This document shows positions 1 to 11,104 of a stretch of DNA of 64,000 bases, in pieces. Both the position numbers and the translations under genes were made by a program. Origin of the DNA: Pictodentalium vernedei (Eukaryota > Mollusca > Scaphopoda > Dentaliida > Dentaliidae); assembly GCA_031216915.1 (NCBI GenBank), contig CM062290.1:259136291-259200290 (forward strand). Direction: 5' to 3'. Position 1 is the stretch's first letter, and every line of letters starts with the position of its first letter. The notes under the pieces are model-generated. The model made no database searches and was not told the origin of the DNA. It saw nothing but the letters and a program-made list of their open reading frames with translations.

Positions 1-2225
1 GGGACGTCCTCATCTCGACATTATACTGACTCATTCTACTAAGTTACAATGAAATCCCTTCACAAATACGACCTGTAGTCTGTACTAAAGTTTTTCGGGT
101 TTTGGGCTTGGGAAACCATCATGGCTGAATGATCGCAACCAAAAGGGGGGCGTTGTCATTTTGGCATAATCTGGAGTGATCCTACGAAGTTACAATGAAA
201 TCCCTTCATATATATGTCCTACAGACTGTGCTCAAGGTTTTTGGGCTTCGGGCCCCTGAAGCTGTCACAGTTGACCAATCACGACCAAAAGAGGATGTCA
301 TCATCTAGGCATTATATGGAGTCAAGCTAACAGATTATAATGAAATCCTTCCATAAATACGACCTATAGACTATGCTAAAGGTTCTGTGGTTTTGGGCTT
401 GGGCAGCCATCAAGGCTGAATGATCGCGACCAAAAGGGGACATTCTCATCTAGACATTATTTGGAGTCATCCTACCAAGTTACAATGAAATATCCCTTCA
501 TAAATATGACCTGTAGACCATGTTAAAGGTTTTCGGGCTTCGGGCTTTGGGCCCCTGTAACTGGCACAGTTGCCCAATTGCGTCCAAAAGGGGACGTTCT
601 CATCTAGACATTATATGAAGTCAACCTACCAAGTTACAATGAAATCTCTTCATAAATATGACCTGTAGACTGTGCTAAATGTTTTTGGGCTTTGGGCTCG
701 GGCAGTCATCATGTTTGAATGATCACAACCAAAAGGGGACATTCTCATCTGGGCATCATCTGGAGTGATCCTACGAAGTTACACTGAAATCACTTAATAA
801 ATATGACCTGTAGACTGTGCTCAAGGTTTTTGGGCTCCGGGCCCCTGTAGCTGTTACAGTTGATCAATCTCGACCAAAAGGAGATGTCATCATCTAGGCA
901 TTATATGGAGTCAACCTAACAAGTTACAATGAAATCCTTTCATAAATACGACCGATACACTATGCTAAAGGTTTTTGGGCTCGGGCAGTAATCAATGCTG
1001 AACGATCGCGACCAAAAGTGGACGTTCTCATCTAGACATTATTTGGAGTCATCCTACCAAGTTACAATGAAATCCCTTCATAAATATGACCTGTAGACTG
1101 TGCTAAAGGTTTTCGGGCTTCGGGCCCCTGTAGCCATCACAGTTGCCCAATCAAGTCCAAAAGGGAATGTTCTCATCTAGACATTATATGAAGTCAACCT
1201 ACCAAGTTACAATGAAATTCCTTCATAAATATGACCTGAAAACTGCTAAAGGTTTTCGGGCTTCGGGCTCGAGCAGCCATCATGGTTGAATGATCGCAAC
1301 CAAAAGGGGACATTCTCATCTGGGCATCATCTAAAGTGATCCTACGAAGTTACAATGAAATCCCTTCACAAATATGACCTGTAGACTGTGCTCAAGGTTT
1401 TTGGGCTTCGGGCACATGTAGCCGTCACAGTTGACCAATCACGACCAAAAAGGGATGTCATTATCTAGGCATTATATGGAGTCAACCTAACAAGTTACAA
1501 TGAAATCCTTCCATAAATACAACCTCTCAACTATGCTAAAGCTTTTGGGCTCGGGCAACCAATAAGGCTGACTGATCTCGACCAAAAGGGGACGTTCTAG
1601 TCATTATTTGGAGTCATCCTACCAAGTTACAATGAAATCCCTTCATAAATATGACCTGTAGACTGTGCTAAAGGTTTTCAGGCTTTGGGCCCCTGTAGCC
1701 ATCACGGTTGCCCAATCACGTCAAAAAGAGGACATTCTCATCTGGACATTATATGAAGTCAACCTACCAAGTTACAATGAAATCCCTCCATAAAAATGAC
1801 CTGTAGACTGTGCTAAAGGTTTTCAGGTTTTGGGCTCGGGCAGTCGTCACGGTTGACAAATCGCGACCAAATGGGGAAGTTCTCATCTAGACATCATACG
1901 GAGTCATCCTACCAAGTTACAATGAAATCCCTCCATATTAAATATGACCTGCAGACTGTGCTAAAAGTTTTTGGGTTATGGGCTTGGGCAGCCATCACAG
2001 TTGGCAGATCATGACCAAAAGGGGATGTTCTCATCTAGGCATTATACTGAGGCAACCTACCAAGTTACAATGAAATCCCTTCATAAATACGACCTGTAGA
2101 CTGTGCTAATGGTTTTCGGGTTTTGGGCTCGGGCAGCCATACCGGTTGACTGATCACGACCAAAAGAGGACGTTCTCATCTAGACATGACCCCAAACCTG
2201 CATATGAAATTTTGTGATGATCAGA
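1..2225 (+). repeat. Tandem satellite array, ~145-bp unit
   Basis: About 15 copies, marked by the recurring phrase GTTACAATGAAATCCC at roughly 45, 189, 479, 635, 925, 1060, 1205, 1347, 1495, 1629, 1914 and 2063. Two unit types alternate, one reading 'cccctgtagc.gtcacagttg' and one 'gcagccatcatggctgaatg', so the higher-order period is about 290 bp. The array exits at 2185-2225 into a phrase ending ATGAAATTTTGTGATGATC, also present at 63964-64000. The array begins before the window. Confidence 0.9.
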
Positions 2226-2267
2226 CAACAACTACGGGGTGTAGCCTGTGCTAAAGGAAAATATGAA

Positions 2268-2312
2268 CAGACTCACAGATTCACAGACTCACAGATTCAC
2301 AGACTAACAGAC
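2268..2312 (+). repeat. Short imperfect microsatellite (acagactcacagattc)n
   Basis: Reiterated 'cagactcacagattca' directly after the 145-bp array. This is the same position in which the other satellite elements of the window carry a GACGGACAGACGG-type microsatellite. Confidence 0.6.
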
Positions 2313-2399
2313 TTCCGCACACGTGATAGCAATAGCTTATCTTTGTCAGAAGAGATGAGTGTATCAGTAAGTGACCGGCATACAGAGCCTAAATATTAA

Positions 2400-2555
2400 C
2401 CCACGGACTCGATTTGAACAAACTTGAATCTGACACCCCCAGAGATGTCACACACCAAATATGAAAAGATTCTAACTGGTGGATACGAAGAAGAAGATTT
2501 TCAAGAAATTTTCTCACATTGCACCGAGTTAAACTATGGGACCCCAAATCTGACT
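2400..2555 (+). repeat. Single unit of the ~170-bp satellite family
   Basis: One monomer containing GATTTGAACAAACTTGAATC, then 'caccaaatatgaaaagattctaactggtgga'-type sequence and 'gcaccgagttaaa'. The same unit forms arrays at about 47.7-48.65 kb and 50.9-53.3 kb. Confidence 0.75.
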
Positions 2556-2559
2556 GTAG

Positions 2560-4218
2560 CCTGTAACAAATGTATAGGTAAAGTATTGTAAAGGTGGGTT
2601 ACAGTTAGATGCTAAACTAGAAAAGAAATCTTGGAGTCCCAGAGTGGGTCTGACTGAACCCCAAAATAATTGTTCTCATAGTGTTCCTGTCCCAAGTTGA
2701 TAACAAAGGTACTCAAGAAGTTTTGTGAAGATCGGTTCATAAATACAGACTCTAGCCCGAGCCGTATTGACATGTGCACTTACTGTGTATAATAGCACTG
2801 AATAAATCAAAGTTCATCTAATTTGCATAATTTCTGCACAAGAAAAAAACCCTATTATATGTGATGTATTCCATGTTACTAAACATTCATTCAAAAATTT
2901 ATTCAAATCAGAACTTTCATACATTAGTTCTGTACAAAAAACTGATTGCACTAATTTTGGTACAAAATGGCTGCTGGTGGCCATCTTGAATTTTGGACCA
3001 CTCCCCAAAACACTCGTTCTCGTCCCACGGTGATAACAAGAAGTTTCGTAAACATTGGTTCATAAATACGGCCTCTAGACTGAGCCATATAGAAGTTCTG
3101 TACAAAAAACTGATTGGACCTAATTTCGGTACAAAATGGCCACTGGGAGCCATCTTGAATTTTGGACCGCACCCAGAAACACTCGTTCTCATCCCAAGGT
3201 GATAACAAAGGTACCCAAGAAGTTTCGTGAAGATCGGTTCTTAAATACAGTCTCTAGCCCGAGCCGTATTGACATGTGCACTTACTGTGTATAAGTAGAA
3301 CTGAATAAATCAAAGTTCATCTAATTTGCATAATTTCTGCATGAGAAAAAAACCTGTATTAAATGTGATGTATTCCATGTTACTAAACATTCATTCAAAA
3401 ATTTATTCAAATCAGAACCTTCATATAGAAGTTCTGTACCAAAAACTGATTGTACCAAATTTTGGTACAAAATGGCCACTAGCAGCCATCTTGAATTTTG
3501 GACCGCACCCAAAAACACTCATTCTCGTCCCAAGGAGATAACAAAGGTATCCAAGAAGTTTCGTGAAGATCGGTTCATAAATACAGCCTCCAGCCCTAGC
3601 CATATTGACAAGTGCACTTACAGTGTATAAGTCGCACTGAATAAACCAAAGTTCATCTGATTTGCATAATTTTTGCACGAGAAAAAAACCTGTATTATAT
3701 GTGATATATTCCATGTTACTAAACATTCATACAAAAATTTATTCATATCAGAACTTTCATACAGAAGTTCTGTAGAAAAGACTGATTGCACTAATTTTGG
3801 TAGAAAATGGCTGCTGGTGGCCATCTTGAATTTCGGACTGCACCCAAAAACACTCGTTCTCATTCCACGGTGATAACAAAGGTACCCAAGAAGTTTCGTA
3901 AAGATCGGTTCATAAATACGGCCTCTAGCCCAGGCCGTATTGACATTTGCAGTTACAGTGTTGAAAGTAACATTAAATAGATCAAAGTTAGTCTAATTGG
4001 CATAATTTATGCACGAGAAAAAAACCCATATTATATGTGATGTATCCCATGGTACTAAACATTCACACAAAAAATTATTCAAATCAGCACTTTCATATGC
4101 TGTGTACGGCGTGACGGACAGATAGACAGACGGACAGATAGACAGACGGACAGACAGACAGGTGGACGCCGGGCCATGACAATACCTCAAATTTGGCTTC
4201 GCCAAGTTGAGCTAAAAA
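2560..4218 (+). mobile_element. 5'-truncated satellite-bearing element, ~335-bp units, class II 3' end
   Basis: Units recur at 'aatttgcataattt' (2821, 3323, 3661, 3994). Each contains GGTACAAAATGGC followed by GGCCATCTTGAATTT, and 'aagtttcgt.aagatcggttcataaata'. The leader at 2560-2690 matches the leaders at 39.63 and 58.42 kb. It ends with an ACAGACGG microsatellite (4109-4165), a terminal hairpin CTCAAATTTGGC/GCCAAGTTGAG (4187-4211) and CTAAAAATG. The 5' terminus is missing. Open frames inside are repeat artefacts. Confidence 0.8.
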
Positions 4219-4502
4219 TGAAAATGATTCGAGTCAGCATTCATTACTTATTGGATGGAAACTGAATTGAATATAGCTGTCATATCGGCCATATTGAAAT
4301 ACTGAATTGGCTAGCTGGACCAAAATCAAAAGGAAGCATTGTCTAGTCATCCACAAGTAACCCCTAACATAATGATTTGATCAAATAAATGGTTCTTTAG
4401 TAATTTGATGGTTTATGTCTGATATTTTACCCAAGTTAATAAAGTTGATAAATTCGTCCCTTGAGTGCAACAAGGCTTTGGAATTAACCCTTTACCCAAT
4501 CG
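4219..4502. other. Unassigned sequence with one dispersed repeat
   Basis: No gene seen. 4428-4484 ('gataaattcgtcccttgagtg.aacaaggcttt') recurs at 55085-55140. The MULE transposon begins just to its right. Confidence 0.5.
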
Positions 4503-4590
4503 GTGTACTCCCATAATGCAGACCTTCCGAAATGTAGACTCCCATAAAGTAGACCAAATAGCTTAATTGGTTATATAACATATGCCACAC
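4503..4590 (+). repeat. MULE left terminal inverted repeat
   Basis: Reverse-complementary to 6706-6792 with scattered mismatches. Shared blocks include CCCATAATGCAGACCT and 'tagcttaa.tggttatat'. Confidence 0.8.
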
Positions 4591-4996
4591 ACCCCTATTT
4601 TTGAAATTGGAGACTAAATGAAAGTTGATTAAGGATTCAAAAATGCGTGACTAACAGGAGATTTTTTGCTCTGTAAACTTGTAGAATAATTTCCAACTAG
4701 ATTCATGTTAATCACTGTTAATGGGCAGTGTTGTGATAAAACAAAAATGCACCTGTTTGTTTGCATGTGATATCCTTTCATGCATGATCTCCCTGTAAAA
4801 ACAGGTTGTTATAAGATAAGTTAACTAGACTTTCATTTCACAAACACTTTGCCTTTGAATCTTTCTTATATCTTTGTCAAAGACTTGGTTTTGAAAATAA
4901 AATAAACAAACATGTAGATTTTTAGTCACTTTTGTTGTCACAATAATGGCTATATATTGCTCATCTAATACCTCCTGCTCATCACATCATTACACA

Positions 4997-6354
4997 ATGG
5001 CAGGTTTAAGAGAAGCAGAATATGTTCTCTCACAGAAAGGAGCTCTATAGATCATACTCGATGGATACTTGTTTGCAAAGAATAGAGTTAAAGGTGAAAA
5101 TATCCATTGGAGATGTGCTGATCATAACTGCACAGGCAAGTGTACTATCGTTGGCAACTTTGTGAAGAATATCTCTGAGCACAGCCACCCACCTGGTGAT
5201 GACAGAGTCATACGTTTCATCAGCACAATGCAAAAACGAGCAAGAGAAGAGATCACCCCAGTCCACCAAATCTACAACGAAGAGGTGAATAGACAACAGC
5301 CAGACATAGTTCTACACCTGCCATCTTTTCCAAGCCTGAGCAGCTCTCTATACCGCCACAGGAAAGTGAACATCCCACCACTCCCAATGACGAGAGCTGA
5401 TGTCAACCTCAATGACCAATGGACAACAACACAAGACGACAGAAGATTCTTACTAATCTCCGATGGCGAAGATGACAAGATCCTTGTGTTTACATCAGAT
5501 GAGCAACTAGTAGCCCTACAAGCTGCAGAAACACTGTACATGGATGGTACTTTTTCCAGTTGTCCTCAGCTATGGAACCAGCATTACATTATACATGCTA
5601 TGCAGGGTAACACCATGGTGTTTGCATTACTCCCAGACCGACAGAGGGACACCTACAGAAGATTCTTCAGCAGACTGAACGACTGTGATGGAAAAACTGA
5701 ATGCAACAATGGCTCCAACAGGCGTCCAGACTGACTTTGAGATTGCGGCAATACAAGCCCTTGGAGAAGAGTTTCCAGATGCAGAACTTAAGGGCTGCTT
5801 CTTCCACTACACAAGGCAATATGGAGGAAACCCAAGACCTAGGACTTGCAGTGCAATATAGGGAAAACCCAGATGTGCAGAAGTGGATTAGAAGCGCTGT
5901 TGGACTCCCTCTGCTTCCAACTGATGGGAGTTCAAGATGCATGGTTTGAAGCCATGAATGAGACCCCAGATGTTCCTTGCAGTGAAGCCATGAACGACTA
6001 TATAGTTTCAATATGGGTAGATGACGACGCTCGCTTTTCTATGGCCTTATGGAATCATCATGCCACCACTGGACCCAGAACTAACAACCTGGAAGGTTTC
6101 CATTCAAGGCTGAACCGGTCTTTACAGCATCAACATCCCAATGTATACAGATACATTGAGCACATCAGGAAAGTTGAGAAGTCCGGGCGAGCCAAATTCC
6201 ACTAGATAACCTTCGGTGCAGCACCCCCACCAAGGAAGAGAGTTTACAAAGAAACAGAAAACAGACTGATGCGATTGAAAGATCAACTTGCACAAGGGGA
6301 GAAGACCTCTTTGGAATTCCTCGATGCCATAGATCACCTGTTAAAACTGAGCTA
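4997..6354 (+). pseudogene. MULE transposase with N-terminal FLYWCH zinc finger, broken
   Basis: The frame opens at ATG 4997 but meets TAG at 5048-5050. The sequence past the stop is a FLYWCH-like finger: DGYLFAKN, HWRC, CTGKC and EHSHPPG at 5051-5200. The MULE core follows, with LYMDGTFSSCPQLW around 5540 (first catalytic Asp). After a frame change near 5700 comes TDFE (second Asp) and GCFFHYTRQYGG at about 5730-5825. After another change comes GLAVQYRENPDVQKW, and after a third WNHHATTGPRTNNLEGFH (TNNLEG Glu region) near 6050-6110. A TAG at 6203-6205 is followed in frame by a basic tail to TAA at 6352. At least three frameshifts and two stops show it is inactive. The family normally cuts and pastes its own DNA in the nucleus. 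Confidence 0.85.
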
Positions 6355-6375
6355 AATTGACTTATGTTATTGTTA

Positions 6376-6597
6376 CTTAGTATTGATATTCATATATTAT
6401 AAAAAGTAAATATTTATTTTTTTAAATTTTATTTATTATTATTTATTTATTTCAGTTGTATTATTTTTATCTTTCAATGTATCAAGTTTCATTAGTATGG
6501 ATATTTAAATATTATAAAAAGTGGATATTTATTTTTTTATTTTATTTATTATTATTTATTTATTTTATTTGTATTATTTTTATCTTTCATTGTGTTG
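6376..6597 (+). repeat. AT-rich tandem duplication (~115 bp, two copies)
   Basis: Two adjacent copies share 'atattataaaaagt', 'atatttatttttttattttat' and GTATTATTTTTATCTTTCA. It lies between the transposase remnant and the right terminal repeat. Confidence 0.7.
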
Positions 6598-6705
6598 TAT
6601 TAAGTTTGTATATGAATATGTATGTATAAAAAATAGTTGCTATAAATTTGTTCCTTTTCTTTTGATTTAATTTAACTGCCCCACCTACTTGTGAAATAGG
6701 GCTGA

Positions 6706-6792
6706 ATAGCATGTGTGATATAACCATTTAAGCTAATTGGTCTATGTTATAAGAGTCTAGATTTTGGCAGGTCTGCATTATGGGAGTGAACC
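6706..6792 (-). repeat. MULE right terminal inverted repeat
   Basis: The reverse complement matches 4503-4590. It ends in GGTCTGCATTATGGGAGTGA. Confidence 0.8.
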
Positions 6793-7296
6793 ACCCAACG
6801 CACATGATGTGAAAATTTATAATTTTAATTATTGTTTTCTTAAAATTTTCCATACAACAAAACCACATCATATGAATCCTCATTGGAACAAGCACAATGA
6901 GCTCGTTCCAAAGAGAGGTCACATGATATGATGTTCTTGAAAATTTTGGAAAAATAACATTTCTTCTGCTCAATTTGTAAATTAGGGGCAGATGCAACCA
7001 ATTCATTAGGTAAAGGGTTAACAGATTTCATATTTGGTGGATGTGCTTCATATTCAATGGGCACAAAAAACATTTTGTTCATATGAATTTGTTTTATTGC
7101 AGTTAATTGGAGAGAGCCTGTGACACACCAATAAATTGTACCATTTCTCCTTATGAATAAATTTTGCGTTGTGGGTTAATTATCATAATAATAATTTTAT
7201 AGCCTATAATCCACATGGTGGTCTTTGGCTGTACATTTAAATTTACAAGCTTACATACACATACACACACACATGCACAAAAACATGTGTTGTCAT
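6793..7296. other. Unassigned AT-rich stretch
   Basis: No gene or recognised repeat. Short open frames have no recognisable motif. A short CA-rich stretch lies at 7255-7275. Confidence 0.4.
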
Positions 7297-7495
7297 TAGC
7301 TCAGTTGGTATGCTGGCATATCATTTAGAGGAAGGCGATTTGGTGCTGCAGTCTAGAGATCGATCCCCCAGTGGGGATGGCTTCAGAAACTTTGAAGTTT
7401 TCAGTTCAGTTTCAGCTATAGCACACTGCCTGGTTGAATTCCTGCTTGATGCAGGAGATATTAAATTAAACTCTGTCGGTTGCCTTTTCACAGAT
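7297..7495 (+). mobile_element. tRNA-derived SINE-like repeat
   Basis: Begins with a pol III A-box-like TAGCTCAGTTGGTATGCTGG and has a weaker B-box-like GAGATCGATCCCC about 40 bp later. It is not a functional tRNA, as no complete cloverleaf is apparent. The 3' end is not defined. Confidence 0.45.
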
Positions 7496-7574
7496 CTTCA
7501 ATTAACTAAGATTCCTGTGGTTACAATGGGGACCAAAGACAAAGTTAAAACATTTATAGTAATTTATATATTTT

Positions 7575-7775
7575 TTATACTTACCAATGACCCAGACTTA
7601 GCTGGTGCTAACTCTAAAATATTTAGGGCCAAATGCAAATTTTACCCCCAATCCGCAAAATTTGCATCTAAAACCGAAAATTACATGTCCTATATGGTCC
7701 TCCATACTTTTACTCCACTGCGCATGTGCAGTGTCAAGGAGGTCTCGAAACTGCTGCCAAAAGTCATTCTTACAA
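7575..7775 (+). repeat. DIRS copy 1 left inverted terminal repeat
   Basis: Complementary to 12515-12712: CCAATGACCCAGACTTAGCT, then 'ctctaaaatatttagggcc', a C-run and 'tgcgcatgtgcagtgtcaagg'-type sequence. The right copy carries an extra ~10-bp 'aaatctggcc' segment. Confidence 0.85.
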
Positions 7776-7844
7776 CCAGTGCCTGGTAAGCATTATGTAC
7801 GCAGCGGGGAGGCAAGAGTTCCCAACTCCTGGGAGGGCCATCCC

Positions 7845-7932
7845 CGCCTGGGTCATTGGTAAGTATAAAAAATATATAAATTACTATAAATTTTTTAACA
7901 TTTTTATACAGTACCAATGACCCAGACTTAGC
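7845..7932. repeat. DIRS copy 1 internal complementary region
   Basis: 'gggtcattggtaagtataaaa' is complementary to the outer left end. After 'tttaac' comes sequence complementary to the outer right end ('atttttatacagtaccaatgaccc'). The region therefore mirrors the joined termini. Confidence 0.8.
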
Positions 7933-8769
7933 TGAATAGTAAAAAGGTTGGAGGGCCTAGGACATAAGGAAAATCCAATATTTTTTAAAGGAAAGCCAAT
8001 AAATACGGGAGTCTAGCGAAATGAGACTATATACTCATTTAAAAGTGTTCAAAGAATGAATATTAACGCCCAATTAATCACATGATATATACAGATACTT
8101 CACACCAATCAACACTTAAAAAATATTACACAGATGAGTAAACATAGGCTTTACCCTTTAAAAACATCTCGGAACCGACTCGGAATTACTCACTCGAAGG
8201 GAGGTATTCCCTTGCTTTACACAATAAAGCAGGTGACCCAAGGGAACACCTGCCACCCCCACCCCCTTCCCCTTGCCCTGGATCAAATACTCCAGAGCAA
8301 AGAGGGCAGCAGGACAGAGTCACTGCCGGAACCAAAAGCCTATACACATATAGTTGCCACTGTTTAGTAGACAACATTCTGAGTAAAAAATAACGGACCT
8401 AAACAATGTAGATCTGCAGAAAGGACTCAATATTCTCAGATACAAAATCGTGAAAATGGAAGGCTAGGACCAATATGCAGCCCTCATTAGATCTGTAATA
8501 TCAACATAATTAGCTTAAGCTTATGATGTAGAAGAACTCTTACTTCATGAGCTTAAAACTAATGCACAGACTGCTGAATGAAGATATAATCATTAGCAGA
8601 ACTGATAGTAGATTGAATCCATCTAACCATAGAATGGACCGAAATGTGGAGGAAGCTTCCACAGCATGTTTCACAACAGACGCCTGAGTAAATTAATCCT
8701 CAGTCTTTGTGGATCTAGAGAAGCTACCAACAGAATTTGCATTGAAATAATTACATTGAGCAATATCTG

Positions 8770-9222
8770 TTAAATCAACGGCATTGGAAGATATGTATAT
8801 CTTATTATTCCGTTCCCAAGATCGATAGAGCGATTACTGCAAACGCTCGAAGATCCAAACATTGTGACACATACGTCTGCAACTAATTGTTGAGATGTGT
8901 CGCGAAAAAGTTGATCATTGGCCGCTCTTTTTGGTAGCAATCTGATTGAATACTGGTTTGTTGAAAGTCCATTCTGGTGGCAACAAACGGCCCCTCCGTG
9001 AAGGGAGTCCGCTAATACATTCAGACAACCTGGAATATGACGGACCAATAGAAGAACTTGATGTTCTAGTACCAACCGAAAGATTCCTTCCGTTAACATG
9101 AATAACAGGATGGAATGAGTGCCTCCATAATTCCGAAAATATGCTAATACCGTTGAGTTGTCGGACAGAATTAGCGTATGAGCATTCTGAATAACGTTCA
9201 TCAATAACGTAGCGCAAGCCAA
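8770..9222 (-). pseudogene. RNase H remnant of DIRS copy 1
   Basis: Contains ILSDNSTVLAYFRNYGGTHS and RHIPGCLNVLADSL, matching ILSDNTTVVAYIRNQGGTHS and RHIPGRLNVLADSL of copy 2 (RNase H Asp and His/Asp motifs). The segment after it preserves the DIRS post-RNase H region (NDQLFRDTSQQLVADVC in a shifted frame). Stops and frame changes on both sides show decay. Confidence 0.85.
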
Positions 9223-9636
9223 AATGACATCATTCTTGATGTTTGTGTGCTTGATAAGGAACTACGGAAACAAAAGACCCTGGCACTTCAAATCCGTTGG
9301 GTTTAATGAAACTAACCAAAGTGTTTGACTGACATCCATCAAAACTGTAAAACTCGGATCCGGCAATTGCAGTGGAACTACTTGAGTTAAGCACTGAAAA
9401 CTTGCCCAAGTCTGAATCTCTTATTCACTTGATTTGACAAGAAGATGTCCGTATCGAGCGAAATAATCTTCACCCTTCAATTCTGAATTAAAAGAAATTT
9501 GGAGATGACAAATGCGTAACCGCCCCATTGGAATAAAATCACGGCAGTTCCGCACAACGTATCAGTCACATGAGATCTCTCGCTGAGACCTTGTCTGAGC
9601 GCTGAGAATAGCGAGTATAACAACTGATTAATTTCG

Positions 9637-9950
9637 CTCTGGTTAATGGCAGACGAACGAGAATGTTATGCATCTCGAAGCTCATCCCCCGTTGGGTAAC
9701 TGACTTGGACGAAACCAGATCCGACTTCTCGTCGTTTACTTATGAAACCGAGACGTCGGATCAATAGAAGCAGAATCTGCACATTGTTCTGCGCTCTGGT
9801 TAAGGGCAGATGAACAAGAATGTTATGCGTTTCGAAGCTGATCCCGCGGTGGGTAAATGACTTGGACGAAACAAGATCCGACTTCTCCTCGTTTACTTAT
9901 GAAACCGAGACGTCGGATCAATAGAAGCAGAATCTGAACATCGTTCTGAA
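9637..9950 (-). repeat. 157-bp tandem duplication inside DIRS copy 1
   Basis: Two head-to-tail copies begin at 'ctctggttaa.ggcaga' (9637 and 9794) and both contain TATGAAACCGAGACGTCGGA. The matching RT region of copy 2 (about 16246-16400) has one copy. Confidence 0.85.
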
Positions 9951-10257
9951 GCATTAACTCGTTGTGAAGAATGTCGTCCAGCTAGGCCGACGTTACCGCA
10001 GACAAATGAGCTCGGAAATGAGTCATTACCGAGTTTGTTATTCGAGTGAAAGCCCAGGAACTAGATTCAGACCGAAACACATTGGTCGGTGCTGAAACAC
10101 AATTCCTATGATAAAGAAGCAAAGATACTTTCTGAACGCCTGATGTACCCTGACGTGAAAGTATGCAACTAGAAATCTATGCATGTAGCAGAGTCGTACA
10201 CCCGAATACTCGCTCTGACCGATCGGATGGACTCCATGTAGAAACTTGGAGCCACGA

Positions 10258-10542
10258 TCAGCTTGTTATCCAGCTCAGAATATGAGTGGACGGAACAAGC
10301 CATCTGGTTTTGGAACCAGAAAAGGATGGTTGTAGAAGCCTGGAAATTCCTAGATTTTTACGATCTCTATCGCGATCATTCCAGAAGAGACTGGACTTCT
10401 GATGGAAGCGAGCTATCGTACTGACTGACAGAAGCTGAGTCCAACTTGGATTCCGAGTTAACAGAGGATTTCGTTTGAGGAACAATTTAATCCTTCCGAA
10501 ATCACCCCTTGAATCCATGGTACATCCATAATCTAATCCCAA
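10258..10542 (-). pseudogene. RT N-terminal remnant of DIRS copy 1
   Basis: The minus-strand translation matches an alternate frame of the copy 2 segment preceding RT motif 1 (the MGVDYG...ERSDFGR frame at 17015). Nucleotide collinearity with copy 2 at about 16730-17015 is clear. Surrounding RT sequence (9200-10260) is recognisable at the DNA level but has no long open frame. Confidence 0.7.
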
Positions 10543-10897
10543 ATCATTGAGAAACTCGACAGTCTTCCGCTCACTAGTACACGATAGAGGTTAAAACCAT
10601 TACCTCCTGGTCCTGCGAGGCTTGCGGAAGGAGAAGCCATGTCCTCCAGTGCCTGCACCTCACCTCATTGACCTAGTGGCATCTGACCGGATGTCTTGGT
10701 CCGAATTACGGCCCCTATCTGAGTCGCTACCTTGACGGTCTCTAGAATAAGACCTAGAGGATGCATAGGCACCTCTATAGGAACTTCCCTTGGACATATT
10801 CATCCCAGAAGTGCCTGTCCAACTCTTCTCTGCTGAATCTGACTATATGGAAGCAAATTTTAATAGCAGAGAGTCTAAAGCTTTCTTAGTTAACTGA

Positions 10898-11086
10898 TCA
10901 TAAACTGCAGAAAGCTTGCCATCGAAGAAAATTCGACGGAGACCGGAGCGACTCGGAGTTTTCCACCTTACTATCTACACGTGTGGATGTAGCCAGGGCC
11001 GCGTCACGTCTAACTAACTCCATATTGCCACTAAAGGACGGAGTTTTATGTGAGGCCCTTGAAAGAAGTCTTAAGGATATTATCAT
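10898..11086 (-). pseudogene. Gag C-terminal remnant of DIRS copy 1
   Basis: Contains LRLLSRA and ELVRRDAALATST, both present in the copy 2 Gag (about residues 220-258 of 17073-18215). It is broken on both sides. The Gag segment that should follow is inverted. Confidence 0.8.
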
Positions 11087-11104
11087 CCTAAAATTAATTG
11101 CCGG

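Larger units (their letters stand above)
4503..6792 (+). mobile_element. MULE-type DNA transposon, decayed
   Basis: A 2.29-kb element bounded by inverted terminal repeats of about 85 bp (4503-4590 and 6706-6792). The outer ends share ACTCCCATAATGCAGACC, and the inner part shares 'agaccaa.tagctta'. The flanks ACCCAATCG on the left and ACCCAACG on the right could be a 9-bp target duplication with one base lost, the size usual for MULEs. Inside is a broken FLYWCH-plus-MULE transposase gene, then an AT-rich stretch. The terminal repeats and coding content agree, so the class is secure even though the gene is dead. Confidence 0.85.

Noticed and set aside
1-2225. CRISPR-like array
   Set aside because: Repeats are contiguous ~145-bp satellites with no unique spacers, in a eukaryotic context.
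2814-3863. Family of small proteins with repeated Phe/Lys/Met motifs
   Set aside because: All are frames of the 335-bp satellite unit, and the same peptides recur at 40, 59 and 60 kb.
6793-7022. Extension of the MULE to a second 'taaagggttaa' site
   Set aside because: The terminal repeat match ends at 6792; the 'ttaaccctttac' resemblance to 4485-4500 is short and may be chance.
7310-7789. 159-residue plus-strand protein
   Set aside because: Runs from a SINE-like head into the DIRS copy 1 terminal repeat.
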